Assembly (NCBI GenBank): GCA_902826605.1
Contig: CADEFM010000013.1
Coordinates: 1-64,000, forward strand
Direction: 5' to 3'
Length of the DNA: 64,000 nucleotides
From: an uncultured Acidobacteriota bacterium
GTDB taxonomy: Bacteria; Acidobacteriota; Terriglobia; Bryobacterales; Bryobacteraceae
The notes beneath the pieces were generated by a model. It was not told the DNA's origin. It saw only the letters and a program-made list of their open reading frames with translations, and did no database searches. Position 1 is the first letter of the stretch, and each line of letters opens with the position of its first letter. Below are positions 8,660-17,143 of the stretch, piece by piece. The translations under genes were made by a program, and so were the position numbers.

Positions 8660-10009
8660 ATGGCCATCAAGACCTTCGGCTCCATGGCGGTGGATTGGGA
8701 GCAGCGCATTAACTTCGACCGTCTGCGCACGGAACGCCTGGGGCGCGCGAAGTCACTGCTGCAGAAGTCCGAGATGGGCGCGCTGTTGTGTTTCGACATG
8801 AACAACGTGCGGTACCTCACGTCGACGCATATCGGCACCTGGGCGCAAGACAAGATCAGCCGCTTCACACTTTTGCCGCAGAATGACGAGCCGATTCTGT
8901 GGGACTTCGGATCAGCCGCTCGCCACCATGCATTGAATTGCGATTGGCTGGGCGACCGCTCTCGAGCAGGTATTCCGCTGCTGCGCGGAGCGATGTCTCC
9001 AGAGATGGGCCGTGCCGAAGAGGTGGCCAGGAAAATCAAAGTCGAGCTCGAAATGCGCGGCTTGCAGGGAGAGCCCGTCGGGATTGATATTGTGGAGCCG
9101 CCCATCTTATTTGCTCTGCAAAAGCTCGGGATCACGGTGGTGGACGGACAGCAGTTGATGTCGGACGCGCGTGCGATCAAGACGCAGGATGAAATTTCGC
9201 TGCTGAACCATTCCGCGGCGCTCGTGGACGGCGCGTATCATGAGCTGTATCACTTCATGCGCCCGGGCATGAAAGAGAATGAAGCAGTCGGGTTGGTGAG
9301 CAAGTATTTGTATGACAACGGCTCGGAATATGTCGAAGGCGTGAATGCGATCGGCGGCGAGCGCTGCAGTCCGCACCCGCATGTATTTTCCGACAGAGCC
9401 GTGCGGCCCGGCGATCCCATCTACTACGACATTCTGCATTCCTACATGGGTTACCGGACCTGCTACTACCGGACGTTCACCATCGGCTACGCCCCGCAAG
9501 GCATGGTCGATGCGTACACGCGGTGCCGCGAGTACTTGGACGCGGCCATTACACTGGTGAAGCCGGGCCGCACTACGGCGGAGATTGCTTCCGTTTGGCC
9601 CAAAGCGCAGGAATTCGGATTCCCCAATGAAGAAGCGGCATTCGCGCTGCAATTTGGCCACGGCATCGGACTGGCCATTTGGGAAAAGCCGGTGATCAGC
9701 CGTCTGGTGTCGCTGGAACATTCGCATGAAATCAAGCCCGGCATGGTGTTCGCGCTGGAAACATTCTGGCCGTCGAAAGACGGATGGCGTGCCGCCCGAA
9801 TTGAGGAAGAAATCGTTGTTACCGAGACGGGCGCGGAAGTGATTACGCGCTTTCCTGCCGAGAAATTGCTGGTGGCCGGCCGCCAATATTTCACCGTCGA
9901 AGGGCCTCTGACGACGGTTCGCGAAGATCAGCCCGATCCCAGCGAGCGTGTTCTCGAGATGATCGACGCCGGCGCTCGCGAACTTGCCGCGCCCGCGAGC
10001 GGCGACTAG
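8660..10009 (+). CDS. M24-fold (creatinase/aminopeptidase P-like) enzyme with altered metal site
   Basis: A 449-residue pita-bread-fold protein: N-terminal creatinase-like domain (to about 170), then the M24 domain. Aligning to aminopeptidase P motifs, the ligands are Asp257 (IYYD), His334 (FGHGIG), Glu367 (FALETFWP) and Glu382 (ARIEEEIV), but the second metal Asp is Cys268 (GYRTCYYRTF instead of GYxxDxTRTF). M24 folds also include creatinase and the DMSP lyase DddP, so the reaction may be hydrolysis or lysis of a small molecule rather than peptide cleavage. The ATG at 8660 follows GGGAGA at a good distance. Fourteen bases before the LigM-like gene. Confidence 0.82.
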   Translation: MAIKTFGSMAVDWEQRINFDRLRTERLGRAKSLLQKSEMGALLCFDMNNVRYLTSTHIGTWAQDKISRFTLLPQNDEPILWDFGSAARHHALNCDWLGDRSRAGIPLLRGAMSPEMGRAEEVARKIKVELEMRGLQGEPVGIDIVEPPILFALQKLGITVVDGQQLMSDARAIKTQDEISLLNHSAALVDGAYHELYHFMRPGMKENEAVGLVSKYLYDNGSEYVEGVNAIGGERCSPHPHVFSDRAVRPGDPIYYDILHSYMGYRTCYYRTFTIGYAPQGMVDAYTRCREYLDAAITLVKPGRTTAEIASVWPKAQEFGFPNEEAAFALQFGHGIGLAIWEKPVISRLVSLEHSHEIKPGMVFALETFWPSKDGWRAARIEEEIVVTETGAEVITRFPAEKLLVAGRQYFTVEGPLTTVREDQPDPSERVLEMIDAGARELAAPASGD

Positions 10010-10023
10010 AGCGCCGAAGCAGC

Positions 10024-11397
10024 ATGGAGTTCAGCACACTTGAAGAGAAGCTGCAGTCCGTTGGCAACGCGGTTGAGATGCTGCGAAATTCGCAGATCGG
10101 GCCGTATGCGTTCCCGGTGGTACGGCATGAGTTCACCAACTGGCGGGACGAACAGCGTGCCTGGAAGGAATCCTGCGCGTTGTTCGATCAATCCCACCAC
10201 ATGTCCGATCTGTATGTGGAAGGTCCCGATGCGCTCAAAGTATTTTCGGACCTCGGAGTGAACAGCTTTGCCAAGTTCAAGGTCAATCAGGCCAAGCAAT
10301 TCGTTGCGTGCAATTCCGACGGGTTCGTCATTGGCGACGCGATCCTGTTTTACTTGACTGAAGATCGATTCAATCTAGTGGGCCGGCCTCCGGCCATCAA
10401 TTGGGTGCGGTATCACGTGGAGAACGGTGGCTACGACGCGAAGGCGGAACAGGACGAGCGTTCTTTCGTAAATCAAGGGCGGCGCAAGACGTTCCGCTAC
10501 CAAGTGCAGGGTCCGCACGCACTCAAGGCGATAGAAAAGGCGACTGGGAAGCCTACCTCAGACATCAAGTTCTTCAACATGGACAGCATCACCGTTGCAG
10601 GGCGGCCGGTACGCGCCCTGCGCCACGGGATGGTGGGACAGCCGGGCTGGGAACTATTCGGCGCATGGGCGGACGGCGACGCTGTCCGCGACGCCATTAT
10701 GGCTGCCGGTGAGGAGTATGGCATCCGCCAGGTAGGCGCCAGAACCTATCCCACAACCTGCCTGGAATCGGGCTGGATTCCATCTCCCCTGCCTGCCGTT
10801 TATACGGGCGATGAAATGAGGAAGTACCGGCAATGGCTGACGGGCAAGAGCTATGAAGCCACCGCTTCGCTGGGCGGCAGCTTCAATTCCACGGACATCG
10901 CCGATTATTATCTGACTCCTCACGACTTGGGTTACGCGCCTTTCGTCAAGTTCGACCACGATTTCGTCGGCCGCGCCGCGCTCGAAAGAATCACTAGCCC
11001 CCGCCGCAAGAAAGTCACATTGGTGTGGGATGGCAGCGATGTGGAGCGCGCCTTCGGTTCCTTGTTTCATGGCGGGGGAGCGGACATCGCAAAATATATC
11101 GATCTGCCTTTGGCCAACTATTCCACGTTGCCTTACGACAAGGTTCTGAAAGCTGGGAAAACCGTTGGTTTGTCCACGTACACCGGCTACACGTACAACG
11201 AACGTGCCATGGTCTCACTAGCCGTCGTGGATGTCGAGCACAGCACGCCAGGCACGGACGTAGCCGTACTGTGGGGGGAGGACGGACGAGGATCGACCAA
11301 GCCAACGGTGGAGCGCCACGCGCAAGTGGAGATCCGCGCGACGGTCGCGCCCGCTCCCTATTCGGAGATTGCACGTGTCGCATACCGTCCGAAATAA
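10024..11397 (+). CDS. ligM: LigM-like tetrahydrofolate-dependent O-demethylase (GcvT fold)
   Basis: A 457-residue aminomethyltransferase-fold protein. Recalled similarity to Sphingobium LigM (vanillate / 3-O-methylgallate O-demethylase) is strong over long stretches: VEMLRNSQIG, LFDQ.HHM.DLY, LRHGM.G.PG.E, LESGWIPSPLPA.YTG, DYY..P.. .GY.PFVKFDHDF and YTYNE.. By family knowledge it moves a methyl group from a methoxylated aromatic acid to tetrahydrofolate, giving a phenol and 5-methyl-THF. DesA (syringate) is the close alternative. DmdA (DMSP demethylase) shares the fold, but these signature stretches fit LigM better. No ligH or metF is in the window, so the C1 unit would be handled by genes elsewhere. 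Confidence 0.85.
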   Translation: MEFSTLEEKLQSVGNAVEMLRNSQIGPYAFPVVRHEFTNWRDEQRAWKESCALFDQSHHMSDLYVEGPDALKVFSDLGVNSFAKFKVNQAKQFVACNSDGFVIGDAILFYLTEDRFNLVGRPPAINWVRYHVENGGYDAKAEQDERSFVNQGRRKTFRYQVQGPHALKAIEKATGKPTSDIKFFNMDSITVAGRPVRALRHGMVGQPGWELFGAWADGDAVRDAIMAAGEEYGIRQVGARTYPTTCLESGWIPSPLPAVYTGDEMRKYRQWLTGKSYEATASLGGSFNSTDIADYYLTPHDLGYAPFVKFDHDFVGRAALERITSPRRKKVTLVWDGSDVERAFGSLFHGGGADIAKYIDLPLANYSTLPYDKVLKAGKTVGLSTYTGYTYNERAMVSLAVVDVEHSTPGTDVAVLWGEDGRGSTKPTVERHAQVEIRATVAPAPYSEIARVAYRPK

Positions 11398-11424
11398 GGA
11401 TTCAGCAACGCGAAGGAGCGCCAG

Positions 11425-11841
11425 ATGGCATACATTTTCCACGAGAACGATCTGCCAAGGCTAGTATCCATTGTGCCGGGCCGCGAGCGGACGTTTTTTG
11501 TAAATAAGGAACTCACGAATATCGACGACATGCTCGCAGGCATCATGCGCTACACACACGGCGCGTCTTCGCCTTACCATTTTCACGAAAATTGCGAGCA
11601 TTTCTACTTCATCATGGAAGGCAGCGGGACGGTGGAAACCGAAGAAGGTGTGCGTAAAGTGGGCCCTGGCGATATGGTCTTCATTCCGGCGGAAGACAAA
11701 CATCGCCTGCGCGCTACCGAGTCGCCGCTGTTTTACTTTGAGTTCCAGGCGCCTAACCGCTTTGTCACCACTATTCTGGATGGCACTCCGGATGACCTGC
11801 GTTGGGAGCGCGTCGACGGCCGCGTCTGGGTGCAAACGTAG
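11425..11841 (+). CDS. Cupin-domain protein, metal-binding type
   Basis: A 138-residue single cupin. Cupin motif 1 is intact (PYHFHENCEHFYFIMEGSG, with HxH and further Glu/His) and motif 2 reads GDMVFIPAEDKHRL with the last metal His, so a bound metal is expected. GAAGGAG precedes the ATG. It is fifth in the catabolic operon; small cupins in such clusters act as isomerases, lyases, dioxygenases or ligand sensors, and nothing in the sequence selects one. Confidence 0.85.
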   Translation: MAYIFHENDLPRLVSIVPGRERTFFVNKELTNIDDMLAGIMRYTHGASSPYHFHENCEHFYFIMEGSGTVETEEGVRKVGPGDMVFIPAEDKHRLRATESPLFYFEFQAPNRFVTTILDGTPDDLRWERVDGRVWVQT

Positions 11842-11857
11842 AGATAGAGGAAATCCC

Positions 11858-12199
11858 ATGGCACTGACATTTATCAAGACAAGTGAACTGCCGCGCGTGA
11901 AGACTCCGCAGGGTGAAGTGACAGAAGTCCTGAATCAGCCGTTGGTGGGCGCGAAAAGCGTGCTCGGCGAACTAAGATGGTTGGAGGCGGGCCAATCCTA
12001 CAAGGCCGAGGCGAGCGACAAACACCAGCTGGTGTACCTGATGGACGGCAAGGGCAGCATCCGTCTGGACGGCAAAGATTACGAAGTGGGCAAGGGCAAC
12101 GGCGTTTATCTGGGTCCGTCGGAATCGGCAATAATCAGCGCAGGCGCGGGCTCACCGTTGAAGTTATTTCAGGTCGTGGTTCCGCAAATTCCGAAGTAG
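11858..12199 (+). CDS. Small cupin-like protein lacking the metal triad
   Basis: A 113-residue beta-barrel protein following the first cupin by 16 bases. It has the cupin rhythm (KHQLVYLMDGKGSIRLDGKDYEVGKGNGVYLGPSES), but motif 1 keeps only one His (ASDKHQL) and motif 2 has none, so it probably does not hold the usual metal. It may be a binding or structural partner of the preceding cupin. A longer in-frame start at 11648 is rejected because it would overlap the first cupin by most of its length. Confidence 0.78.
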   Translation: MALTFIKTSELPRVKTPQGEVTEVLNQPLVGAKSVLGELRWLEAGQSYKAEASDKHQLVYLMDGKGSIRLDGKDYEVGKGNGVYLGPSESAIISAGAGSPLKLFQVVVPQIPK

Positions 12200-12220
12200 C
12201 GAGGATTCCGGCGCTAGGGC

Positions 12221-12994
12221 CTATCGGACAACTCCAGCCAGCGGGCTGCTTGCCGACGCGTAGAGTTTCTTGGGCATGCGACCCGCCAGAAATGCGTAGC
12301 GGCCGGCTTGGACTGCCAGCTTCATCGCCGTGGCCATGGAGACGGCGTCTTCAGCTTCGGCGATCGCGGTATTCATCAGCACGCCATCATAGCCCAATTC
12401 CATCGCAATGGCGGCATCGGATGCAGTGCCCACACCAGCGTCTACGATCAACGGCACTTCGGTGATCATTTCCCGCATGATTCGCAGGTTGGTTAGATTC
12501 TGTATGCCTAGGCCGCTCCCAATAGGCGCACCCAGCGGCATCACCGCCGCGGCTCCCGCGTCGATCAGGCGGCGAGCGTTGACCAAGTCGTCATTGGTAT
12601 ACGGCAGCACCACAAAACCTTCCTTGGCAAGAACGCGCGTGGCTTCAATCAGGCCCTGATTGTCGGGAAAAAGTGTTTTTTGGTCGCCGATCACTTCGAG
12701 CTTCACCCAATGGGACAGTCCAACTTCACGCCCCAGCCGGGCGGTGCGGATAGCTTCGTCGGCACTGTAGCACGCGGCAGTATTGGGAAGCAGGAAGAAT
12801 TTGTCGCGGTTCACATAGTCGAGAAGCGATTCCTTGGAGCGGTCCGTTAAATTCACGCGGCGCACCGCTACCGTGACCACTTCAGCGCCGGATGCTTCAT
12901 GGCATCGAGCCATCTCCGGAAAACTGCGATACTTTCCGGTTCCGACAAATAAGCGGGAATGAAATTCGCGCCCGGCGATGGTCAACGTGTCCAT
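12221..12994 (-). CDS. thiG: Thiazole synthase ThiG
   Basis: A 257-residue TIM-barrel enzyme that condenses 1-deoxy-D-xylulose 5-phosphate, dehydroglycine or iminoglycine and ThiS thiocarboxylate into the thiamine thiazole. N-terminal [12 protein letters not shown], Schiff-base Lys98 in [10 protein letters not shown], and the phosphate-binding [11 protein letters not shown] and [12 protein letters not shown] loops are all present, and the length is normal. No thiS, thiF, thiH or thiO is adjacent, and the 46-base gap upstream is too short for a TPP riboswitch. Confidence 0.96.
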   Translation of the reverse strand: MDTLTIAGREFHSRLFVGTGKYRSFPEMARCHEASGAEVVTVAVRRVNLTDRSKESLLDYVNRDKFFLLPNTAACYSADEAIRTARLGREVGLSHWVKLEVIGDQKTLFPDNQGLIEATRVLAKEGFVVLPYTNDDLVNARRLIDAGAAAVMPLGAPIGSGLGIQNLTNLRIMREMITEVPLIVDAGVGTASDAAIAMELGYDGVLMNTAIAEAEDAVSMATAMKLAVQAGRYAFLAGRMPKKLYASASSPLAGVVR

Positions 12995-13040
12995 GCCTCT
13001 ATTTTATGCCCCTCCGGTTGCGGATTGGCAGCGAACGAAG

Positions 13041-14003
13041 TTAGCGAAAGAACGGAGACATCGCATCGAACTCGGTCTTAAATTCGGCGAGCAGCGCCGC
13101 CTGCGCGGTCTCGTCCAGTCCAAGAGCTTCGAGCGGCGCGGGATCACCGCATGGGCTCCCGGGTTCCGGAGAAATGGACACGCCCCTAGAGTTCACAAAT
13201 TGATCCGCCGCCGCCACCACGCCAGCCAGCGGCAGCACCCCGCCGCCCGCCAGGCTGTGCCGTAACGCTGCCAGGTCCGCATTTAGGCCGGCGGCGTCAG
13301 GTGCGGGGGCCGGATGATGGCCGGCCGCCGCCGCTTGAATGGGCTGGGGCAAGTTCCAGAAGCTCAATGCGAGCGCCGTCAAGTCCGGGTGCCCGAACCC
13401 CAGAACGCGAACCTCGCACTCGATCAGGGGCACCATCTCGAGATCATGCAGAGCCGAGATCTGATCATGTTCGGACGGCAGCCCCATCGCGATCAACAAG
13501 CGGCCGGTATCGTGCAGCAATCCCGCGACGAAGGCACCCTCCGGGTAGTCCACGGAGACGCGCTGGACTAACAGATCGCTGAGAATAGCCACTGCGGCGG
13601 AGTGCTTATTGAACCGTGCCATGGACCAAGCTAGCGGAATTCTCGTGTGTGTCCACATCCGCGCGACGGACATGCCTAGCACGGCGTTGCGCACCTTATT
13701 GGTGCCCAGCACGGAAAGCGCATGCCGCACGGAATTTACCGTGCCCCGCCGCGCGCACGCGGATGAATTGACCAAATGCAGGAGATTGGCGGCCACCACG
13801 GCATCTTTTTCGACCAGACTGGCCAGTTTCGCGAAGGAGACATGTTCCTCCGCTAAAGAGGCAAGCAGCTGGTTAAGCACTGGCGAAAAGGGAGGCAGAA
13901 AATCCAAGGCGCGGAGGGCCGTTTGTCGCAGGACATCGGCACGGCCACTCGTCTCGGCGTCGGCGCCTGGTTGCTGCCGCATGATAGTGCTCACGCCGAA
14001 CAT
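13041..14003 (-). CDS. HDOD-domain protein
   Basis: A 320-residue protein whose core (about 35-235) is an HDOD domain: LASLVEKDAVVAANLLHLVNS, the RHALSVLGTNKVRNAVL segment, and AGLLHDTGRLLIAMGLP, which contains the HD pair. HDOD proteins are signalling or scaffold relatives of HD phosphohydrolases, often tied to cyclic-di-GMP or motility control; most lack full catalytic residues. The C-terminal ~80 residues have no recognised domain. Thirty bases downstream of cinA, probably co-transcribed. Confidence 0.88.
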   Translation of the reverse strand: MFGVSTIMRQQPGADAETSGRADVLRQTALRALDFLPPFSPVLNQLLASLAEEHVSFAKLASLVEKDAVVAANLLHLVNSSACARRGTVNSVRHALSVLGTNKVRNAVLGMSVARMWTHTRIPLAWSMARFNKHSAAVAILSDLLVQRVSVDYPEGAFVAGLLHDTGRLLIAMGLPSEHDQISALHDLEMVPLIECEVRVLGFGHPDLTALALSFWNLPQPIQAAAAGHHPAPAPDAAGLNADLAALRHSLAGGGVLPLAGVVAAADQFVNSRGVSISPEPGSPCGDPAPLEALGLDETAQAALLAEFKTEFDAMSPFFR

Positions 14004-14033
14004 ATCGGCTCAATCGCCTCTTTTGAGTAGGAT

Positions 14034-15263
14034 TTAAATCCGCCGCCGGAAGTAGTCCAATGCCCACTGGGCAGCGCGGGCGCGGATGCCGTTGCGGTCT
14101 CCAAAAAGCGTATAGCGCTCGGCGTGAGGGTCCCCTTCCGGCCCCGCCATACCCACGATTACAGTTCCTACCGGAACGCCAGTCGCGCTTTCCGGCCCCG
14201 CTTCGCCCGTCACCGATATGGCATACGTGGAACCTGTGCGTGCGCGAGCGCCGGCTGCCATCGCCTTAGCCGCTTCCTCGCTAACCGACGTGTGCAAAGC
14301 AAGAATTCCCGCCTCTACGCCAAGCAAGTTCACTTTCAGCCGATCCGTGTAGGCTAGGAAGCCGCCCACAAAGTAGGCCGAACTGCCGGCGACATTGGTG
14401 ATGCGCTGCCCCAGTAGCCCTCCCGTGCAGCTTTCCGCTACGCTGACCGTCGCCCCGCGCTTGCGCAGCATGTGCCCTACCACGGTTTCCAGCGAAGAGC
14501 CGTCGCGCGAATAAATGCGATCCCCTAGCCGCTCCTCGATGCGCGGAGCGATTTCTTCCAACAACGCCTCGGCCTCCGCTGTAGTGCCGCCACGGGCGCG
14601 CAGATGAACCTGGATGTCGCCTGCACCCGCGAGGATGGTTGTCACAGGATTCGTGTAGGGTTTGTAGATCGGCGAGATCAGCTGGTCCAGATCCGATTCG
14701 CCCATGCCCGCCACGCGCAGAAAACGTGTGCGAATTACTTGTGGCGGAAGCATTCGGGTCAGGCGCGGCAGACAATCTTCCTCGAATATGGCTTTCATCT
14801 CATGCGGCGGCCCAGGCAGCAGCATGACGGCTCGGCCATTGGCATTCAGCCATTGTCCGGGCGCGGTCCCTCGCGCATTCGGTAAAGCCTCGGCGCCTTC
14901 AACCAGATACGTCTGCCGCCTGTTGTTTTCCGCCATTTTTCGGTTCAGTTTGGCGAAACGGCCTGTCAGGGCGTCAAGCAATGCTGGACTAAACACCAGC
15001 GCTCGGCCCAGCGCATCGGCGACGGCGTCGCGTGTTACATCGTCTTCGGTAGGGCCCAGGCCGCCGCTCAGAACCAAGATTTCCGAGCGCTGCAACGCAA
15101 ACTTTACCTCCTCGGCCAGAAGTTCACGATCATCCCCCACCACGGACTTGCGCCGGACCTCTACCCCCAGCGTATTGAGTTGCTGGGTTAGATATAGCGA
15201 ATTCGTGTCCACGCGGTCTGGCGTGAGCAGTTCGGAACCGACGGCGATGATTTCGGCATTCAT
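14034..15263 (-). CDS. cinA: CinA-family nicotinamide-nucleotide amidase
   Basis: A 409-residue two-domain CinA. The N-terminal MoaB/MogA-like (COG1058, ADP-ribose pyrophosphatase) domain shows AEIIAVGSELL, DTNS, SGGLGPTEDDVTRDA and LLPGPPHEM. The C-terminal PncC amidase domain carries VSVAESCTGGLLGQRIT and ISVTGEAGP. Together they recycle damaged pyridine nucleotides by NMN deamidation. Full length for the family. Lies 27 bases downstream of the FAH-family gene. Confidence 0.95.
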   Translation of the reverse strand: MNAEIIAVGSELLTPDRVDTNSLYLTQQLNTLGVEVRRKSVVGDDRELLAEEVKFALQRSEILVLSGGLGPTEDDVTRDAVADALGRALVFSPALLDALTGRFAKLNRKMAENNRRQTYLVEGAEALPNARGTAPGQWLNANGRAVMLLPGPPHEMKAIFEEDCLPRLTRMLPPQVIRTRFLRVAGMGESDLDQLISPIYKPYTNPVTTILAGAGDIQVHLRARGGTTAEAEALLEEIAPRIEERLGDRIYSRDGSSLETVVGHMLRKRGATVSVAESCTGGLLGQRITNVAGSSAYFVGGFLAYTDRLKVNLLGVEAGILALHTSVSEEAAKAMAAGARARTGSTYAISVTGEAGPESATGVPVGTVIVGMAGPEGDPHAERYTLFGDRNGIRARAAQWALDYFRRRI

Positions 15264-15290
15264 AATCTACTACTAAATTGTGCTACCACC

Positions 15291-16136
15291 TTAGCGCGGT
15301 TCGTCGATGATTGTGTTGCGCAGCAAGCCAATACCTTCAATCTCCACTTCGCACACGTCGCCAGGCTGCATAAATAGCTTTGGCTTGCGGAAGAACCCGG
15401 CGCCAGCCGGAGTTCCGCTTACAATCACGTCGCCCGCTTCCAGTCGGACGGCTTCGGTCAGGCATGCGATCAAGGTGGCAACATCGAAGATAAGGTCTGC
15501 CGTAGTCGCGGACTGCATGGTTTGCCCGTTCAGCCGTGTGGTCAACCGTAAGCCTTTCCCGCCCGGCGGCAATTCATCGGCGGTGACAAAGTCCGGGCCG
15601 AATGCACCCGTGTTGTCGAAATTCTTGCCCAGAGTCCACTGCTGGCCTTTTTCCATCTGATAGGCGCGGACGGACGCGTCATTGAACACCGAATAACCGG
15701 CGACGTGCTCCAGCGCGTTCGCTATGGAAATGTGGCGGCCGGCCTTCCCGATGATCACCGCCATCTCGCCTTCGTAGTCGAGCGTGTCGGAAAGAAAGGG
15801 CCTGGGAATCGGCTGCTGGTGCCCGACAAGGGTGCTGTTAAAGCGGCCAAAAAATGTCGGGAATTCCTGCTTGTTTAGCTTGTTCTCCTCGGCGTGATCC
15901 TGGTAATTCAATCCGACGCACACGATCTTGGGAGGGTCCGGAATCACCGGCAGGTACTGGAGACCGGCCGGATCCATCGCGGAGCTTCCCGCAGTCAGCT
16001 TCGCGGCGTTCGCCATTCCATCCTTTCCGGCTCGCAGGAGGCTCAACATACTTACTCCTGGGAGGTCCATCAGATCCGCGCCGCGCCGCAGGGCGACGCC
16101 CTGAGCTGCGCCCTTGCGCCAAGATACAAATCTCAT
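15291..16136 (-). CDS. Fumarylacetoacetate hydrolase-family protein
   Basis: A 281-residue FAH-fold enzyme. KIVCVGLNYQDHAEE, the metal-site Glu pair in DYEGEMAVIIGK, FNDASVRAYQ, and IVSGTPAGAGFF are the standard family signatures. Members hydrolyse C-C bonds of 3-oxo acids in aromatic catabolism or decarboxylate oxaloacetate; the sequence does not settle the substrate. The ATG at 16136 (MRFVSWRKG) is used because the N-terminal FAH subdomain begins there and the longer frame runs into the DinB gene. Confidence 0.9.
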   Translation of the reverse strand: MRFVSWRKGAAQGVALRRGADLMDLPGVSMLSLLRAGKDGMANAAKLTAGSSAMDPAGLQYLPVIPDPPKIVCVGLNYQDHAEENKLNKQEFPTFFGRFNSTLVGHQQPIPRPFLSDTLDYEGEMAVIIGKAGRHISIANALEHVAGYSVFNDASVRAYQMEKGQQWTLGKNFDNTGAFGPDFVTADELPPGGKGLRLTTRLNGQTMQSATTADLIFDVATLIACLTEAVRLEAGDVIVSGTPAGAGFFRKPKLFMQPGDVCEVEIEGIGLLRNTIIDEPR

Positions 16137-16258
16137 TCTATTTATTCCAAAGGGAGAGAGAACTAAGTCTTCATTGTAGACGGCGTGGATGCATGCTTCA
16201 TCCTGGCGGGATCGTCGAACGGCCGGGCGGACCTGAGCATGTGGACTGCGCCGACGCC

Positions 16259-16735
16259 TTAGGCCCAAGCGCCTAGCAGGCGACGTATCTGAACCAGCGC
16301 ACCAATGTGATACGCATTGTGATCGGCAACCAACAATATCTCACGAAGAACGGTCTGCCCATCACCTTGCGGGATACGGGCATATAAATCGATCGCCGGA
16401 TTGGCAGCCAACTCGCACATGGCCTCCAGATCCGCGCTGAACGCCCGGACGCTCTTGGCCCACGCACCCGCGTTCGGCGGGGCTGGCGAGGCCGGCCAAT
16501 ATCCGGCAGGCCATGCCGGGGACACGTGTTTCGCATCGCGACTGAATTCCAGGATGTCCGATTGGGCGATGCGCAGGTGTTCCAAAATCTCCCAAGGGGA
16601 ATGTCCGGCGCCTTTGGGCCGCTTGCCGCGCAAGGCTACTGGCAGGCCCTTGACGGCATCCTCGAATTTCAAGTGGGCGCTACCGCCGCGCAATAGCGCA
16701 ACCAAGTGGTCTCTCAAGGATTTATCGCTCGACAT
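16259..16735 (-). CDS. DinB-like four-helix metalloprotein
   Basis: A 158-residue protein with the three-His pattern of the DinB/YfiT family: His in WEILEHLRIAQ, and the pair in ADHNAYHIGALV. The family binds a divalent metal in a four-helix bundle; some members are thiol transferases (bacillithiol or mycothiol), but for most the reaction is unknown. Its ATG overlaps the stop of the DUF192 gene by one base (TAATG), so the two are coupled. Confidence 0.85.
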   Translation of the reverse strand: MSSDKSLRDHLVALLRGGSAHLKFEDAVKGLPVALRGKRPKGAGHSPWEILEHLRIAQSDILEFSRDAKHVSPAWPAGYWPASPAPPNAGAWAKSVRAFSADLEAMCELAANPAIDLYARIPQGDGQTVLREILLVADHNAYHIGALVQIRRLLGAWA

Positions 16736-17103
16736 TAGGCTTCGTATTTTTCCAGTTCCAGCTGATCCCCTGGAGACGTCTTTGATTTTTCGATCATGCC
16801 CACGGGCAGCTCGATGGTTGAATGCGCGCGGACACTAAAGGCGATGCGGCTGCTAACCATGTTGGGGCGGATTTTCGTCACCACGCGCTTCTTGTTGATG
16901 AATACTACATCGATCGCGAACTTCATAAAGAAACTGTGAACGCCCTCACAGGGGACGATCCACAGTCCTTCGCCGTCGGCCAGGCCGGTATGCTTCAGCA
17001 GCCCCTGATTGCGGGAGGCGCTGGTATCGGCGATGTCGGCACGGTCGGCTAAGTCGGTGCCTTTGGTCTGATTCCGGATGCGGAGCTTCGTCAAATTGGC
17101 CAT
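16735..17103 (-). CDS. DUF192-family protein
   Basis: A 122-residue protein matching DUF192: GLLKHTGLADGEGLWIVPC, HSFFMKFAIDVVFINKK, then RAHSTIELPVG. The usual WMRNT..PLDMLFID pattern is recognisable as FFMKFAIDVVFIN. No signal peptide is seen. The ATG at 17103 is chosen; the upstream frame runs across the divergent msrA gene. Function of the family is not firmly known. Confidence 0.82.
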   Translation of the reverse strand: MANLTKLRIRNQTKGTDLADRADIADTSASRNQGLLKHTGLADGEGLWIVPCEGVHSFFMKFAIDVVFINKKRVVTKIRPNMVSSRIAFSVRAHSTIELPVGMIEKSKTSPGDQLELEKYEA

Positions 17104-17143
17104 TGTACCTGATTGGGGATCGGCTCCCGCTACAATAGAGTTT

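Noticed and set aside
7779-8660. A 293-codon open frame on the minus strand opposite the hydroxyacid dehydrogenase gene
   Set aside because: It mirrors a clear Rossmann enzyme on the plus strand; the translated product has no motif and is a shadow caused by codon bias.
10024-11397. DMSP demethylase DmdA together with DddP (the M24 gene) as a DMSP pathway
   Set aside because: The LigM signature stretches are much closer than DmdA, and the M24 metal motif does not match the DxD form recalled for DddP.
12995-13040. TPP riboswitch before thiG
   Set aside because: Only 46 bases lie between thiG and the HDOD gene, and no THI-box sequence is visible.
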